7,312 nucleotides of DNA from Actinomycetota bacterium. GTDB lineage: Bacteria; Actinomycetota; Thermoleophilia; RBG-16-64-13. This document shows, piece after piece, positions 5,700-7,312 of the stretch (its first letter is position 1; every line of letters begins with the position of its first letter). A program made the translations under genes and the position numbers. Below the pieces are notes generated by a model that had not been told where the DNA came from, made no database searches, and saw nothing but the letters and a program-made list of their open reading frames with translations. The stretch spans positions 8,189 through 15,500 of the forward strand of contig PMIZ01000188.1 of the NCBI GenBank assembly GCA_003157225.1. Reading direction: 5' to 3'.

Positions 5700-5728
5700 T
5701 TGACGACAACCGGCGCAAGTGGCATATT
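5700..5728 (+). promoter_or_regulatory. Probable promoter of the molybdenum-enzyme gene
   Basis: TTGACG (5700-5705, five of six to the -35 consensus) is followed after 17 bases by CATATT (5723-5728, four of six to the -10 consensus). Transcription would start near 5735, placing the perfect 16-bp palindrome at about +10 to +25, a position suited to repression. This gives a leader of about 60 bases before the ATG at 5797. Confidence 0.45.
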
Positions 5729-5744
5729 CTGTTTCGAACGCCAG

Positions 5745-5760
5745 CGGAATAGCTATTCCG
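5745..5760 (+). promoter_or_regulatory. Perfect 16-bp palindromic operator, likely for the IclR protein
   Basis: CGGAATAGCTATTCCG is identical to its own reverse complement. It lies between the probable promoter and the molybdenum-enzyme gene. A 14/16 copy precedes the IclR gene at 4760. Size and symmetry suit a dimer of an IclR-type winged helix protein; the assignment rests on the shared sequence and on proximity. Confidence 0.65.
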
Positions 5761-5765
5761 TCAAG

Positions 5766-5771
5766 CGGAAT
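5766..5771 (+). promoter_or_regulatory. Operator half-site CGGAAT, 21 bp downstream of the palindrome
   Basis: CGGAAT repeats the left arm of the palindrome exactly 21 bases further on. The IclR promoter shows the same 21-base displacement between its half-site and its full site. This suggests two dimers on one face of the helix. Confidence 0.4.
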
Positions 5772-5785
5772 GCAGGGAGTGTCCG

Positions 5786-5792
5786 AAGGAGG
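5786..5792 (+). promoter_or_regulatory. Ribosome binding site for the molybdenum-enzyme gene
   Basis: AAGGAGG is a near-complete Shine-Dalgarno sequence 4 bases before the ATG at 5797. The spacing is slightly short. The next in-frame ATG (5818) is 25 bases away and has no site, so 5797 is preferred. Confidence 0.65.
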
Positions 5793-5796
5793 CAGG

Positions 5797-7312
5797 ATGG
5801 CAGAAGACCGAGCCCCGATGAGCAAATCGGGCGAGAAGACGCTGATACGCGACATCAGCTTCTGTGGAGTGCCCGAGAACGGGTCCAATGCATCCATGGT
5901 CGACGTCAAGGACGGCAAGATCGTCCGTATACGGCCGATGCACTACAACTGGAAATACGATCCAGCGAAGGACATGAACCCGTGGAAGATGGAGGTGCGC
6001 GGGAGCACCTTCGAGCCGAGCATGAAGACTCTCATCCCGCCATACTCCATCGCCTATAAGAAGCGCGTCTACTCACCGGCGCGCATCCGCTACCCCATGA
6101 AACGGGTGGACTGGGACCCGAACGGCGAGCGGAACCCGCAGAACCGTGGCAAGAGCAAGTATGTGCGCATCTCCTGGGACGAGGCGCTCGACACCATCGT
6201 CGGCGAGATGAACCGGATCAAGGAGAAATACGGGGCGAGCGCCCTTCTGTATCAGTGCGACCAGCACGGCGAGAACAAGGTCGTACAGGCCTGCCACGGG
6301 GCCGGTCGCAAGCTCCTGCCCCTCTGGGGCGGGTATACGCTTCAAATCCGTCAGCCGGACAGTTGGGAAGGCTGGTGGTGGGGCAGCAAGCACTTCTGGG
6401 GCTGCGAACCGGTCGGCCAGGGCAAGCAGAGCAACCTGCTGTACGACGTGGCCAAGAACTGTGAGCTGCTCCTCTTCTGGGGCTGTGATCAGGAGACCAC
6501 TCCGTGGGGTTGGCAGGGCCAGTTGCCCAGCCGGCTGAGCTACTGGTACAGCGAACTCGGTATCAAGCAGATATACGTTTGTCCCGATGTGAACTACGCC
6601 GCCGCGGTTCACGCCGACCGATGGATCCCCGTTCTTCCCAACACCGACGCGGCTCTCTACCTCGCCATCACCTATCAGTGGTTCAAGGACAACACCTACG
6701 ACAAAGCCTACCTTGCCACTCACGCTGTTGGGGTGGACAAGTACGAAGCCTACGTGATGGGCGAAGAGGACGGGGTGGCGAAGACCCCGGAATGGGCAGC
6801 TCCCATTTGCGGCGTGCCGGCGCGGGTCATCAAGGCCCTCGCCAAAGAGTGGGCGTCGAAACGGACCAGCGTGGTAATCGGCAACGGCGGCCCGGGCATC
6901 CGTGGCCCCTACGCCACCGAGCCGGCCCGTTTGCAGAACATCTGTTTGGCGATGCAGGGTCTGGGCAAGCCGGGCATCAACCAGGTCAAGATGATCGAGT
7001 GGGGCCTGTTCGACTTCCCCGATCAGTACGCCCAACCCAAGCCCTTCCGCGTGCCGAACCTGCGCACCGCCTACACGGGCGGGCACCCGTCGGACCTCAA
7101 CTTCCCGTCCCTACCCAAGACGTACGTTCCCAAGGCTATCCTTGAGGGCGAGTGCGACTGGTGGGGCTGCGAATCGGAGACCGCTCCGCGCGAAGACCAG
7201 TTTGTGCACCGCTTCTATCCGGCCGAAGGCTGTTCCAAGATCCACGCAGTCTGGACCGACTCGCCCTCGTGGATCACCTGTTGGAACTCCGGCAACGACT
7301 ACGTCCGGGCCA
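5797..7312 (+). CDS. athL: Molybdopterin oxidoreductase resembling pyrogallol-phloroglucinol transhydroxylase large subunit (partial)
   Basis: The gene is open to the window end; 505 codons are visible of an expected length near 870. It belongs to the DMSO-reductase family of bis-MGD enzymes. It lacks the N-terminal Cys cluster that binds a 4Fe-4S centre in most members (only C23 is present), and it has no Tat or other signal, so it should be cytosolic. It resembles AthL of Pelobacter acidigallici: VKDGKI (37-42), PMKR...DPNGERNPQ (100-115), RISWDEA (124-130), PDSWEGWWWG (187-196) and GLGKPG. By alignment from memory, Ser189 is the Mo ligand (AthL Ser175), while Asp188, His157 and probably Tyr411 match catalytic Asp174, His144 and Tyr404. 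AthL converts pyrogallol to phloroglucinol, which would feed the upstream pathway. Resorcinol hydroxylase and other phenol-acting relatives are alternatives. The iron-sulfur beta subunit would be expected downstream, outside the window. Confidence 0.8.
   Translation, partial: MAEDRAPMSKSGEKTLIRDISFCGVPENGSNASMVDVKDGKIVRIRPMHYNWKYDPAKDMNPWKMEVRGSTFEPSMKTLIPPYSIAYKKRVYSPARIRYPMKRVDWDPNGERNPQNRGKSKYVRISWDEALDTIVGEMNRIKEKYGASALLYQCDQHGENKVVQACHGAGRKLLPLWGGYTLQIRQPDSWEGWWWGSKHFWGCEPVGQGKQSNLLYDVAKNCELLLFWGCDQETTPWGWQGQLPSRLSYWYSELGIKQIYVCPDVNYAAAVHADRWIPVLPNTDAALYLAITYQWFKDNTYDKAYLATHAVGVDKYEAYVMGEEDGVAKTPEWAAPICGVPARVIKALAKEWASKRTSVVIGNGGPGIRGPYATEPARLQNICLAMQGLGKPGINQVKMIEWGLFDFPDQYAQPKPFRVPNLRTAYTGGHPSDLNFPSLPKTYVPKAILEGECDWWGCESETAPREDQFVHRFYPAEGCSKIHAVWTDSPSWITCWNSGNDYVRA

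Noticed and set aside
5698..5711. GGTTG-ACGA-CAACC inverted repeat after the IclR gene as a terminator
   Set aside because: The stem is only 5 bp with no T-run, and it overlaps the better-supported -35 element.
6073..7086. 337-codon minus-strand open frame opposite the molybdenum-enzyme gene
   Set aside because: The + strand frame is continuous with clear molybdopterin oxidoreductase motifs; the antisense product shows no domain.
1..7312. CRISPR arrays, tRNA or rRNA genes, insertion sequences, attachment sites
   Set aside because: No regularly spaced repeats, cloverleaf-like segments, transposase motifs or terminal inverted repeats were seen on either strand.

Overview
The window reads as a catabolic locus from a GC-rich bacterium (about 60% G+C by eye), probably an anaerobe or facultative anaerobe. 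It looks like a pathway for anaerobic breakdown of phloroglucinol (1,3,5-trihydroxybenzene), with a molybdenum enzyme that could feed it. The organism cannot be named from the sequence. The lifestyle is inferred from the reductive pathway and from an enzyme resembling pyrogallol-phloroglucinol transhydroxylase. All genes are on the + strand.

Layout. 1-356 is a non-coding leader with small hairpins and a TATAAT box. 357-4583 is a five-gene cluster: a BKACE-family (DUF849) beta-keto acid cleavage enzyme, a small cupin, a short-chain dehydrogenase/reductase (SDR), a 3-hydroxyacyl-CoA-dehydrogenase-like enzyme whose start overlaps the SDR stop (ATGA), and a cyclase-family metallohydrolase. A long hairpin (4595-4634) and a very strong intrinsic terminator (4647-4688) follow. 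4859-5683 is an IclR-family regulator. From 5797 to the window end runs the first 505 codons of a molybdopterin oxidoreductase resembling the large subunit of pyrogallol-phloroglucinol transhydroxylase (AthL); it is cut by the window edge.

How the genes fit together (inference from family membership). The four enzyme families match the phloroglucinol pathway known from anaerobic bacteria. The SDR would be phloroglucinol reductase, giving dihydrophloroglucinol. The cyclase-family hydrolase would be dihydrophloroglucinol cyclohydrolase, giving 3-hydroxy-5-oxohexanoate. The hydroxyacyl-CoA-dehydrogenase-like enzyme would oxidise this to 3,5-dioxohexanoate (triacetate). The BKACE enzyme would be triacetate acetoacetate-lyase, which with acetyl-CoA gives acetoacetate and acetoacetyl-CoA. 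The molybdenum enzyme would supply phloroglucinol from pyrogallol, hence from gallate-type plant phenolics. The cupin has no assigned step.

Regulation. A perfect 16-bp palindrome (CGGAATAGCTATTCCG, 5745-5760) lies before the molybdenum-enzyme gene. A 14/16 copy (4760-4775) lies before the IclR gene. Each has an extra half-site displaced by exactly 21 bp. This looks like the operator of the IclR protein, controlling itself and the molybdenum enzyme.
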